Assembly: GCA_020343595.1 (NCBI GenBank)
Contig: CP070802.1
Span: 1,012,082-1,044,713, forward strand
Source of the DNA: Caldifarciminota bacterium
GTDB taxonomy: Bacteria; Hydrothermota; Tepidihabitantia; SM23-42
Direction: 5' to 3'
Length of the DNA stretch: 32,632 nucleotides
Part shown: positions 1 through 8,134 of the stretch, in pieces
Position numbering within the stretch: position 1 is the stretch's first letter
How the letters are laid out: each line of letters opens with the position of its first letter
Made by a program: the position numbers and the translations under genes
The notes under the pieces: model-generated
Told to the model about the DNA's origin: nothing
Seen by the model: the letters and a program-made list of their open reading frames with translations, nothing else
The model's database searches: none

Positions 1-2037
1 CTCCGGCGTATACTCATGCAAACCACCCGAATAATAAGCATAATAATAACCCGTATCCGACGGCACCGGCTCACCAATCGCTAACTCAAACGGTAAGGTA
101 TCAATATATAAACCCGCTTCAATCACCAGATCGCAATCCACCAACATCCCGTACGGCGCCGAAGCACCCGCCGTCACCGTAAACGGATCCGACGTGTTGG
201 AGATCGTATCACCGATTGTGATCTCGCCATAATTGCCCGAATTGTCGACGATCGTGATATGCGATGAATTGCAGGTGAGCGTCGTGCTGACATTCTGAGC
301 CGGGGCGGCGCCTCCATTGGTGAGTGTAATTACCACGTCAGCTGTCTCGCCGGGATCGAGTATGCCATTGCCATTGATGATGGTATATTCGCAGAAAGTG
401 ATGCTGGGCAGAGGATTAATGAAGACCGGAAGTGAATAATCCCAGTTGCCACTGTTACATGCTACACTGAGATCAAACTCAGTTTCGTATCCGTTGGGTA
501 CTGAATTAGCAGCCGATAGTCGGAATGACATCTCCACGGTTTCCTGTGAGAGAACGTTTCCAATATAACAACTGTCTTCCAATATAGTGACGTAAGGACT
601 GGTGTTGCTGATGACCCCGTTGGTGTTCTTGGCAGTATCAACACCCATGTTATAGATTTGAACTACGAGGTCGACTTCCTCTCCGTTTTCCCATAGTCCA
701 TTGCCGTTGCCGCCCGGCGCGGTATCTACGATCCAGTAGTCTGGCATCGTTAGGTATGCGGTTGCCAGTGGACGCGCCATTAGTGATAGTGCCGCCACTT
801 GGGCTTTCGTAACTTCGGTGCAGAAAGCGTTATCATTGTAGCCTGCGCCGATCGTATCGCCAGGCTCGTGATAATACGGATTCATTAACGGGCTATCTTC
901 GATATTACATACCGCGAGATAGCCGTTTTGCCAGAACGGATGATGATCAGAGTAAGCTGCAGAGGTCACCATACGTTTTCTTGCGAGCAGCGTCGTATAG
1001 GAATCGGCCGCCGCTACAAAGAAATCAGCAAAAGGCTCGCAGGGAGGGTTGGATATTTTCGCCAGAACCTCGACGCTCTCCGGATAGGCGTTAACGTAGG
1101 CGATCATGTCGGCATTGAGAACGCCGAGAATACTATCACCCTGGGACCGGGCGAGTGAGGCGTAATAATAACTTCCGTATAGACCGAACTCTTCGCCTGA
1201 GAATGCTATGTATCTTACTGAGTATTCGAACTGGTAGTTCCGCATCACACGCATTGCTTCGATCACACTCGCAGTGCCGCTTGCATTATCATCTGCGCCC
1301 GGCGCTATATTCGGCGAAAGATAGGATGTCGCATCAAAGTGTCCGCATACTACGGTGTATATGCTATCAGGGTATAAAGTTCCCGTCTTGACACCAACCA
1401 CGTTCGGTGCATGCCCGGTCGTGTGGTATTGAAAGTAGACCGAATCGCATCCGTAATCGGTGAATTTGCCGGCAATGTAGTCCGCCGCTGCTTCGCATGA
1501 GTCGTGGGTCGAGTACCTGGTGACGAAATCCTGTAGACGCTGTACGAAACTTAGAACGCTGTCGGCATCGACCTGGTCAGCGATCGTCTGTACCAGTGGG
1601 TTGTAGTAAAAACTTGATGCCCGCTGGTTACTCCTGATGATCGGCGTGAACATCAGCCGGTTGACGTCTACCTTCTCCTTTATAAGTTCTTCCAGCATTA
1701 TCGGATTGATTTTGAGCAGAGTTACTGAGCCGTCGGTCATCATGATCTGGCCGAAATTCAACAGATCCACTTGTTTGTCGACGGTCCGTACAAGATAGTG
1801 TTGCCCCTCAATGGGATCCTCATCGATGATCGAGAATGTATAAGGAGCCAGTTTATCGAATTCGTTATCGGCCACGAACAAGATTGCAGTATTGTCGAGT
1901 TCTGCGATCGGTCTCAGATTGCTCTCAAATATTGGCTCTAATCTTCGTTCATCCAAATCAACCTTAACGATATAGTCGGCAGCAAGTGCCGTCGTCATCA
2001 GTAGTAACCATATCGCAAATAATCTTCTAAGCAGCAT
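1..2037 (-). CDS. Exported M28-family metallo-aminopeptidase, C-terminus cut by window edge
   Basis: A probable zinc aminopeptidase that releases N-terminal residues from peptides outside the cell. The frame is open from ATG 2037 to base 1 (679 codons seen), with AAAGGAGGT just upstream. Residues 1-20 form a signal peptide (MLLRRLFAIW, then hydrophobic, ending TALAA). The M28 metal set is visible: CGHFDA (His about 233), PGADDNASG (Asp about 249), FSGEE (Glu about 282), LNADM (Asp about 310) and YSDHHPF (His about 361). After about residue 430 come two beta-rich repeats with NGNGLWENGEEVDL and NGNGILDPGETADV, resembling CARDB/adhesion-type domains. The stop lies beyond the window, so a C-terminal sorting domain like that of the next two genes cannot be checked. 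Family call is firm; exact substrate is unknown. Confidence 0.9.
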   Translation of the reverse strand, partial: MLLRRLFAIWLLLMTTALAADYIVKVDLDERRLEPIFESNLRPIAELDNTAILFVADNEFDKLAPYTFSIIDEDPIEGQHYLVRTVDKQVDLLNFGQIMMTDGSVTLLKINPIMLEELIKEKVDVNRLMFTPIIRSNQRASSFYYNPLVQTIADQVDADSVLSFVQRLQDFVTRYSTHDSCEAAADYIAGKFTDYGCDSVYFQYHTTGHAPNVVGVKTGTLYPDSIYTVVCGHFDATSYLSPNIAPGADDNASGTASVIEAMRVMRNYQFEYSVRYIAFSGEEFGLYGSYYYASLARSQGDSILGVLNADMIAYVNAYPESVEVLAKISNPPCEPFADFFVAAADSYTTLLARKRMVTSAAYSDHHPFWQNGYLAVCNIEDSPLMNPYYHEPGDTIGAGYNDNAFCTEVTKAQVAALSLMARPLATAYLTMPDYWIVDTAPGGNGNGLWENGEEVDLVVQIYNMGVDTAKNTNGVISNTSPYVTILEDSCYIGNVLSQETVEMSFRLSAANSVPNGYETEFDLSVACNSGNWDYSLPVFINPLPSITFCEYTIINGNGILDPGETADVVITLTNGGAAPAQNVSTTLTCNSSHITIVDNSGNYGEITIGDTISNTSDPFTVTAGASAPYGMLVDCDLVIEAGLYIDTLPFELAIGEPVPSDTGYYYAYYSGGLHEYTPE

Positions 2038-2058
2038 AAAACCTCCTTTTGAAACATC

Positions 2059-2142
2059 GTTGCTCGTTGTACGGTTTGGAAATGCGATACGGAAGACATT
2101 TTCCGACCGTCCGAAACGAATCGCGTTTCGAAACCGAGCAAC
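2059..2142. other. Intergenic inverted repeats between M14 and M28 peptidase genes
   Basis: The 122-base gap holds two nested inverted repeats. GTTGCTCG (2059-2066) pairs with CGAGCAAC (2135-2142). Inside, CGAAACG (2112-2118) pairs with CGTTTCG (2124-2130) across a 5-base loop. No run of T follows on the minus strand, so it is not a canonical terminator. It may be leader structure for the M28 gene or a processing site. Confidence 0.4.
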
Positions 2143-2159
2143 ATCAATCCCAGGTTTAT

Positions 2160-4223
2160 TCATCTCAACAATATAATTTTCTCGTATTGCTCATCAGCAC
2201 CGGTGTTGGTTTTCGCGAAGTATACACCGGCCGGTAGTTTTTGATTATTGTCATCATCACCGCTCCAAATGACTCCATATGTGCCGCCTGCATTGACGAC
2301 TTGTGTCAGATTGCGGACAAGACGGCCGGTAACGTCATAGATCCCGATACTTATCACGGCAGCCCCTTCACCGCTCAACACTTGCGTTATCTGGAATGTG
2401 ATTCTTGTCAGCTGTTGGAACGGATTCGGTAATGCATAGAAACTCGTAACGAACGGTGCTATCTCGAGCACCTGCTCTTTGACTATTCCGGTAGACTGAC
2501 CAACGTGAATTGCATCGAGGTCAAAACCGGCGTGTTGTCCTCCGGTATAGTTGCCATCATCAATGATCCTCACGTATCGCGCCTCAGACATGCCGGCCGT
2601 TGCGAGATCAAAGCTTGCCGTTCCCGTATCAGCACCGCAGGATAACCATGACCCGCTCCAATCATTACTTGCATAAACTTGATAGCCTTCAGCGGTTCCG
2701 TCGTCTCCTTCAAATATGGTGAAGTCGTCGCCGGGGCCGTCGGTGATAGGCGTATTCGGTCCCATATCGAGAACGATATACCCTGATTGTCCGAGCGAAT
2801 ACCATACGCTATCCACAGGTCCGAGCGCATGCCGCGGTTGTGTTTTGTTCGCCTGCTCTTCATGATCCGCATAACGGTTCACGACAACTTTGAATGCATG
2901 ATGGTAAGTTGAGTCGGGTATCAGAAGTACTTCGTCTATTGATACGGTGCTCTGCGACATCACGTTTACGTCACTCACGGATTTGGGCGCATATCCATTG
3001 ACCGAAATTCTCAGTTCATATGTTCCTGGTTCGATCATCTTGTGGAAATCACCATACAACGGGTCGGTATAGACATCAATCCTTTGTGGATCAGTGAATT
3101 CTATTCTTGCATACAACAGAGAATCGGTCAGTGAATCCCTGACTATTCCTGTGATCCCCCAGGCGGCGAACTCACAGACATTCATCAGTGCTTCACGGTT
3201 GGCAAAACATATCTGGTCGATCGCGCTCGATGATGAAGGCTCCATCGTTTCAATGGTCCAGGCAAGGACACCATTCGTTCCGATTGTGTAATCCTGCATC
3301 GAGCCAGGCGTTTGATACCAGTCGTATCCGTTTATCGCCACGAGGTTTGCCATGGTAGCATACGTCTCGGAAAGGCTAATGATATGCTGGCTATCTGCAG
3401 GGTCAGCCGGATGGTAGTCCCAGGGGTAATTGACGTATTGTGCCGCCGAATGATAGTTGTACTCAAGGGAGATGTTATTATCTTCAAGATGCTGCATAAC
3501 GACCTGGCTTTCTATCTGTGACGATGGGGCAGGACTACCACCCCAGCCGTCCCAGAAGTAACCGTAATCCCGGTTCAAGTCGACATAGTTCATATTGCGA
3601 CGTGTGTTTGCCACCTTGCCGTCGGGATTGAGTGTGGGCAGGATCCAGATCTCGTTGCTGTCCACGAGCGCCTGCACTTCAGGGAGTATAGTATAGTTCG
3701 TGAGCAGATGCCTCAAGAAATATAGGGTTATCTCGGTCCCGATGTGCTCGTCGCCGTGAATATTACCAGCGAGTCTGATCTCTGGTTCATTCTCCTCGAC
3801 CTGGACATTGTCAGTTACCCGCATTGCCCAGAGGGCGCGGCCCTGAATGCTGAAACCTATCGTATCGAGGCGGCAGATATTCGAATGTTCGGCAGCGAAG
3901 GAATCGAGTACGGCGTACAACTGTTCGTATGTACGATAAAATCCTCGCTGGAATAGGTCATCCTTATATGCTTGGTAATCCTCGATCAGAATGGCCACAT
4001 CGTAACCGGCACTTCTGAGTGTTGCTATCTCGCTATCGTTCACCAGAACCCTGGTATAGTCATCACCCGCATCAATAATGGTCAGGCGGTATTGATTCAG
4101 CTCATAGATCATGTCGTGATGCTGCAGCCTTATTTCGGCGAGTCTGATCACGTCACCTGCGTCTGCATATCCGAAGCCAAGCAGAGCTATTGATAGTACT
4201 ACTGACCAGCGTATTATGGACAT
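2160..4223 (-). CDS. Exported M14 zinc carboxypeptidase with regulatory-like and C-terminal sorting-type domains
   Basis: A secreted metallocarboxypeptidase of family M14, predicted 687 residues. ATG 4223 is chosen over the in-frame start at 4244 because GGAGAG sits 6 bases before it and a signal peptide follows at once (MSIIRWSVVLSIALLGFGYA). Zinc ligands are in GNIHGDEHIGTE (His about 156, Glu about 159) and NYHSAAQY (His about 258). NTRRNMNYVDLNRDYG supplies the substrate-binding Arg region, and TIETMEP the catalytic Glu (about 325). A carboxypeptidase-regulatory-like beta domain follows (about 358-435), then a probable carbohydrate-binding-like domain (about 440-580), then a final FlgD/type-A-sorting-like domain with IYDVTGRLVRNL, LPAGVYF and KIILLR. 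It lies 59 bases after the other M14 gene and may share its transcript. Confidence 0.9.
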   Translation of the reverse strand: MSIIRWSVVLSIALLGFGYADAGDVIRLAEIRLQHHDMIYELNQYRLTIIDAGDDYTRVLVNDSEIATLRSAGYDVAILIEDYQAYKDDLFQRGFYRTYEQLYAVLDSFAAEHSNICRLDTIGFSIQGRALWAMRVTDNVQVEENEPEIRLAGNIHGDEHIGTEITLYFLRHLLTNYTILPEVQALVDSNEIWILPTLNPDGKVANTRRNMNYVDLNRDYGYFWDGWGGSPAPSSQIESQVVMQHLEDNNISLEYNYHSAAQYVNYPWDYHPADPADSQHIISLSETYATMANLVAINGYDWYQTPGSMQDYTIGTNGVLAWTIETMEPSSSSAIDQICFANREALMNVCEFAAWGITGIVRDSLTDSLLYARIEFTDPQRIDVYTDPLYGDFHKMIEPGTYELRISVNGYAPKSVSDVNVMSQSTVSIDEVLLIPDSTYHHAFKVVVNRYADHEEQANKTQPRHALGPVDSVWYSLGQSGYIVLDMGPNTPITDGPGDDFTIFEGDDGTAEGYQVYASNDWSGSWLSCGADTGTASFDLATAGMSEARYVRIIDDGNYTGGQHAGFDLDAIHVGQSTGIVKEQVLEIAPFVTSFYALPNPFQQLTRITFQITQVLSGEGAAVISIGIYDVTGRLVRNLTQVVNAGGTYGVIWSGDDDNNQKLPAGVYFAKTNTGADEQYEKIILLR

Positions 4224-4282
4224 TGATGTCTCTCCATATCTCAATTCTCTAATTCAACCTATCTCAGTTGCGTCGATATCCT

Positions 4283-6520
4283 TCAATGCAGTAGGATCGC
4301 TTTGCTCACGGTCCGTGAATTTGTCCAATCAAGTTTGACAAAGTAGATGCCACTCGGTGCTGGTCGGCCGGAGTCATCCTGGCCGTTCCATGTGAGCGAT
4401 GTTGGATTCCCGGTTGCAGAAAGGCGTTCGGAAAAATCTCTGACCAAGCGTCCTGCGGCATCATAGATACACAGACGTGCGGCTTCCCTATCCGCGACAC
4501 CGAGCGTATAACTGATATGTAGCCGATCGGTGAAAATGCTGTTTCCCAAAGACAGAGATGGCGTAATCTGTTCCGGCTCTACGATGTCGTTTTGTACGAT
4601 ACCGGTCATAACTTCGGCGTAGCCGAGACAGGAGAAATCACCCCAGCCCCACGTGGAGTTATATCCGCGTACCAGGTAGTAGTATTCGCCACTCTGATGC
4701 CCGACGAAGTCATAAAGGGTATCGGCGATATCCGACGCGACCGTGTCTATTTCAGTAAAAAGGCAGGCCGGATAGATGTCATCAACATAGAAACCCGTGT
4801 TGAGTACTGCGCCGTCGGTCATGGCACGGAATCTTAAGTATACTGAACGTCCTGCCCAGTCATCAAGCGAGTACGCCTTGCGGATCCACCCGCCTGAATT
4901 TCCATTGAACCTTGTGGTATCGAGATTGAACCACTCCTTAGTATTCTCTGAGACTTCCACGACGGCAACGTCATAATTTGCTTCGAGATCGTACCAGCAC
5001 CAGAAGGTTACCGAGTCATCACTGCTCACGAAATATGGGTGGATGCTCTGCACTGCGCTGTTCATGCTGTTCACACTGCCTGAGAAATAACTGTGTGTGC
5101 CAGAATGAGCCTGGGTTGTTGATAACGTGAATCCCTGCAATATCCACCGGTCAGTGCCTGACTCGAGATCATCTTCGACTATTGAAGGCGTCGACAGCTC
5201 CAATAGTTCCCAGTAGAGCGGATTGTTGTGCTCAACATTCTTGGCATGCCAGGTAACAGAAAAATCTGCGGGTGTTGGGCCGATCGGATTGATCGTAGGC
5301 GCTGGTACTACTCCTTCGGTTGCAATCATCAATGAGTCGGCAAATCCGGCCAAATACTTGGCCGCTTTGAAGACCTGGCGTGAGATGAAGTCAAGTTGGC
5401 TTTGACTCTGGTAGAAGGTCGTACCGATCTCTGACCCGTAGAATAGCGCTGAGAGTCCGGCCACGTAGTGATTGTACCCATATACCCAGTCGCGTGTGTT
5501 GCCGGCGGTCGGATAAGGGTTGTAGTAAGAGGGGCCAGGTTCATAAGTGCCACCATACAACCCCTGCATCATACTCGCCATGTGATATCCCTTTTCATCG
5601 TATAGTGTAGCGTCTGGCGTTCCTTGAGGTTTGTATCCCCAAGGATACATTACCTGTTCACCATAACTGTGCAACGAGAAGCCAGTGATGATCTTACGTT
5701 CACGTATGAAAGTAGTGTAAGCCCATATTTCATCGCCACTGTAGGCAAACGGACCGCAGAAAGTTGCGTACGGAGGATTATGGGTAAGCTGTCCTTCGTC
5801 TGCCGCGCCCCAGTAGCCGTCTATCTCGCCGTTACAGGCGCCGCCGTAATTCCGGTTGCAGTCGGTACCGATCGAACCACCGAAAGGTTCACGGTTCTTA
5901 CGCCATGATAGTTGTGAAGGGTAATCATAGACATAACCGTCGACATTAATTAGAGGAAAGCAGTGGATCTGCGTTCCGTCTATGATCTCTGTTATCTCCG
6001 GAACCAAGGTATATGAACGGATCATCGAGTCGGCAAAGAAGAGTACAGCCTGAGGAGTCGCCCATTCCCGTGAATGGTGGCAGCCGTCAAGCGTGAAACC
6101 CGGCTCGTCTTCTTCGAGTTGCGGGTTGTCCGATATTTTTACGCCGTATATCCAGCGGCCTTCGTATGTAGTAAAAGGTAATGAGTCCAGGGCGCAAATC
6201 GACGGATGGTCAAATGCCATTTGCCGTAGCGAATCATTGATCTCATCATAAGAAAGATAAGAACCACGTACCTTGTCCTTTTCGTATTCGAGGCTGTGCA
6301 CGGTAACCTCATATGGCAGTCCAGAAGCAACAACCTTGTCAAGCAGCGCATGGTCAGCGACAAGATCATACCATTCGCCGTATCTACCGGCAGCGATATC
6401 TAATGATTTTTTATCTATCTTTTGCAAGTCATTCCATGAATTCACGTAGACCCGGACGATCATATCCTGGGCCATACCGAGTGTCAACATCAAAACAGAA
6501 ATGGCTAGAAGCCGTTTCAT
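4283..6520 (-). CDS. Exported M14 carboxypeptidase (carboxypeptidase T/A type) with C-terminal sorting-type domain
   Basis: A secreted zinc carboxypeptidase of 745 residues. ATG 6520 is preferred to the TTG one codon earlier because of the GGGGGT ribosome-binding stretch 5-6 bases upstream. The signal peptide is MKRLLAISVLMLTLGMAQ. The peptidase core has CHHSREWATP (zinc His about 149, Glu about 152), the RKNREPFGG and DCNRNYGG binding segments, FSLHSYGEQVMYPWGY (zinc His about 284) and YGSEIGTTFY (catalytic Glu about 364). This is closer to classic CPA/CPT than the neighbouring M14 protein. Residues about 450-620 are a beta-sandwich of the immune-inhibitor-A/MAM-like kind (LESGTDRW, HSGTHSYFSG). 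The last 80 residues form the FlgD-like sorting domain (CIYDAAGRLVRDF, PSGIYFVKL, KAILLH). A promoter lies about 110 bases upstream. Confidence 0.92.
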   Translation of the reverse strand: MKRLLAISVLMLTLGMAQDMIVRVYVNSWNDLQKIDKKSLDIAAGRYGEWYDLVADHALLDKVVASGLPYEVTVHSLEYEKDKVRGSYLSYDEINDSLRQMAFDHPSICALDSLPFTTYEGRWIYGVKISDNPQLEEDEPGFTLDGCHHSREWATPQAVLFFADSMIRSYTLVPEITEIIDGTQIHCFPLINVDGYVYDYPSQLSWRKNREPFGGSIGTDCNRNYGGACNGEIDGYWGAADEGQLTHNPPYATFCGPFAYSGDEIWAYTTFIRERKIITGFSLHSYGEQVMYPWGYKPQGTPDATLYDEKGYHMASMMQGLYGGTYEPGPSYYNPYPTAGNTRDWVYGYNHYVAGLSALFYGSEIGTTFYQSQSQLDFISRQVFKAAKYLAGFADSLMIATEGVVPAPTINPIGPTPADFSVTWHAKNVEHNNPLYWELLELSTPSIVEDDLESGTDRWILQGFTLSTTQAHSGTHSYFSGSVNSMNSAVQSIHPYFVSSDDSVTFWCWYDLEANYDVAVVEVSENTKEWFNLDTTRFNGNSGGWIRKAYSLDDWAGRSVYLRFRAMTDGAVLNTGFYVDDIYPACLFTEIDTVASDIADTLYDFVGHQSGEYYYLVRGYNSTWGWGDFSCLGYAEVMTGIVQNDIVEPEQITPSLSLGNSIFTDRLHISYTLGVADREAARLCIYDAAGRLVRDFSERLSATGNPTSLTWNGQDDSGRPAPSGIYFVKLDWTNSRTVSKAILLH

Positions 6521-6627
6521 CAATAACCCCCTGTTTGCTTGCTTTGATTGCTAACGGTGTCAAGTGATGGGTCTGAATATCGGGAGATGGTCCTGGGTAT
6601 TCAATTCAACTTGCATTCCGTTCTTAT

Positions 6628-6655
6628 ATTATAGTGAGCTATTATGCCTTGTCAA
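6628..6655 (-). promoter_or_regulatory. Promoter for the M14 peptidase gene
   Basis: On the minus strand, TTGACA (6655-6650), a 16-base spacer and TATAAT (6633-6628): a near-consensus sigma70-type promoter. The transcript would start near 6621, giving a leader of about 100 nt before ATG 6520, which carries a ribosome-binding site. This contrasts with the plus-strand promoter beside it. Confidence 0.75.
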
Positions 6656-6658
6656 CTA

Positions 6659-6686
6659 TTGATTTGGCTGATATTCTGCCTATAAT
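6659..6686 (+). promoter_or_regulatory. Promoter for the Nudix-Mre11-Rad50 operon (leaderless type)
   Basis: TTGATT (6659-6664), a 16-base spacer and TATAAT (6681-6686). Only 7 bases separate the -10 box from ATG 6694, so transcription should begin on or next to the start codon. The -35 box is 3 bases from the -35 box of the divergent M14 promoter. Confidence 0.75.
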
Positions 6687-6693
6687 TGTGTCA

Positions 6694-7089
6694 ATGGAGC
6701 ATCGCAATCCTGTCCCGACAGTAGATATTATCATCGAAATTGCGGGTAAAATTGTCCTTATCAAACGCAGGAATCCGCCGCACGGCTGGGCTCTACCGGG
6801 TGGTTTCATTGATTATGGCGAATCGGCCGAGGCGGCAGCCCGGCGTGAAGCCAGGGAAGAGACCGGGTTAGAAATTACTGGCTTGAAGCAGTTCCACTGC
6901 TACTCAGACCCGGCGCGTGATCCCAGACAGCATACGATATCCATTGTCTTTTCGGCCAGGGCATCTGGGCAGCCAAGACCGGGTGATGACGCGGCCGATC
7001 TTGCTCTGTTCGATCAGATTGCGCTCCCTGAAGAGATCGCTTTTGACCACCGCCGGATTCTGGAAGACTACTTCAGAAGAAAGTACTGA
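6694..7089 (+). CDS. Nudix hydrolase
   Basis: A 131-residue Nudix-fold hydrolase that would cleave a nucleoside diphosphate linked to another group (for example ADP-ribose or an oxidised nucleotide). The Nudix box is intact: [18 protein letters not shown] followed by REETGL, with the metal-binding REEXG core at about residues 53-60. The preceding [10 protein letters not shown] is typical of the ADP-ribose/NADH-type group, but substrate cannot be assigned. The longer GTG-initiated frame from 6634 is rejected because its first 20 codons are the promoter. ATG 6694 lies 7 bases after the -10 box with no Shine-Dalgarno, so it is probably leaderless. It is the first gene of a tight operon; the Mre11-like gene starts 4 bases after its stop. 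Confidence 0.9.
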   Translation: MEHRNPVPTVDIIIEIAGKIVLIKRRNPPHGWALPGGFIDYGESAEAAARREAREETGLEITGLKQFHCYSDPARDPRQHTISIVFSARASGQPRPGDDAADLALFDQIALPEEIAFDHRRILEDYFRRKY

Positions 7090-7093
7090 TTTC

Positions 7094-8134
7094 ATGAAAA
7101 TACTACATACGGCTGACTTGCATCTAAGAAAGGGCCACGATGCAGGAATCGAAGTGCTCTCATGGCTGGTTGGAAAGGCAGGCGAGCTCGAGGTTGACGC
7201 CTGCATTATTGCTGGGGATCTCTTCGACTCTGATACTGATGCTACACTCATGAGGCAGAAGTTGAGGAATCTATTCGACTCTGCGACATGCAAATTCATT
7301 GTGTTGCCAGGTAACCACGATGAAAATTCGTATGGTCCGGATTTTGATTACGGCAGGAACGTTATTCAATTTACCGAGAAGCCGTTTCGTCTTGTTGAAA
7401 TCGGCGATATTAGGATTTGCGGCGTGCCCTATCAGCACAACAAATTCAGCGAATTTGCAAAAGGTTTTCCAGCCGAGATCGACATCTTGGTGGCTCACGG
7501 GACTATCTACGATCCATCGTATATTTTCAGTCTGCTCGACGATCCGGAGACGGAATACATGCCAATTTTCCCACCCGACCTTCAGGACACTGCACGATAT
7601 GTGGCAATGGGGCACTTGCACGCGAATCATGTCGATTTGACGTACGGGAAGACACGTGTAGTATATCCAGGTTCGCCAATTGCACTCGATAAAAAATGTG
7701 ATAGCGAGCGTAGCTATGCTCTCGTTGAGATTGACCGTGCCCGTGTCGAGGTGAACAGGTGCGGGATAGAAAGAGCACAGTACTGGCTTACCAGGGAGTT
7801 CTTCGTCTATCCGGATGCAGAGGAGCGTATTCTGACTGACATCGAGGAGTTTCTTGAAGGTATAGATAATTTACGCATCATGCCGAATGTCGTTGTGCGA
7901 GGCTATATTGGAGACAAGGAGACAAAGTACTTGGAATGTCTCGAATCCGTGCGTGAGAAATTCGAGAAGAAATTCGCCCGGTTGGATTTCGTTCCAAATA
8001 TCCAATCATGGGAAAGAGTGATTTCTAATCCAATGGTCAAACGGTTTATTGCCAAGACCAATGATCTTGAAGACAGTATACGCTTGAAGGTCTTTGAAAT
8101 TTGCTTGCCGATATTTGACCGGGTCTTGAAATGA
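7094..8134 (+). CDS. Mre11/SbcD/YhaO-like DNA repair metallophosphoesterase
   Basis: A predicted Mn-dependent exonuclease subunit of an Mre11-Rad50-like complex, 346 residues. The calcineurin-like phosphoesterase motifs run in order: HTADLHL (residues 5-11), AGDLFD, PGNHDE, VAHGT and GHLHAN, followed by the capping region and a C-terminal segment of about 130 residues likely to bind the ATPase partner. ATG 7094 is used because the protein then opens with MKILHTADLHL as in the family. The upstream in-frame extension overlaps the Nudix gene and has no family match. There is no strong ribosome-binding site, so translation is probably coupled to the Nudix gene. The stop overlaps the start of the Rad50-like gene by 4 bases (ATGA). 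The pairing matches both sbcD-sbcC and Bacillus yhaO-yhaN; the partner's structure favours the latter. Confidence 0.9.
   Translation: MKILHTADLHLRKGHDAGIEVLSWLVGKAGELEVDACIIAGDLFDSDTDATLMRQKLRNLFDSATCKFIVLPGNHDENSYGPDFDYGRNVIQFTEKPFRLVEIGDIRICGVPYQHNKFSEFAKGFPAEIDILVAHGTIYDPSYIFSLLDDPETEYMPIFPPDLQDTARYVAMGHLHANHVDLTYGKTRVVYPGSPIALDKKCDSERSYALVEIDRARVEVNRCGIERAQYWLTREFFVYPDAEERILTDIEEFLEGIDNLRIMPNVVVRGYIGDKETKYLECLESVREKFEKKFARLDFVPNIQSWERVISNPMVKRFIAKTNDLEDSIRLKVFEICLPIFDRVLK

Noticed and set aside
6634-6693. GTG 6634 as the Nudix start
   Set aside because: The extra 20 codons are the divergent promoter region; ATG 6694 follows the -10 box at leaderless distance and gives a normal Nudix length.
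6917-7093. Longer N-terminus for the Mre11-like protein
   Set aside because: It overlaps the Nudix gene and adds residues unlike any phosphoesterase; MKILHTADLHL is the family start.
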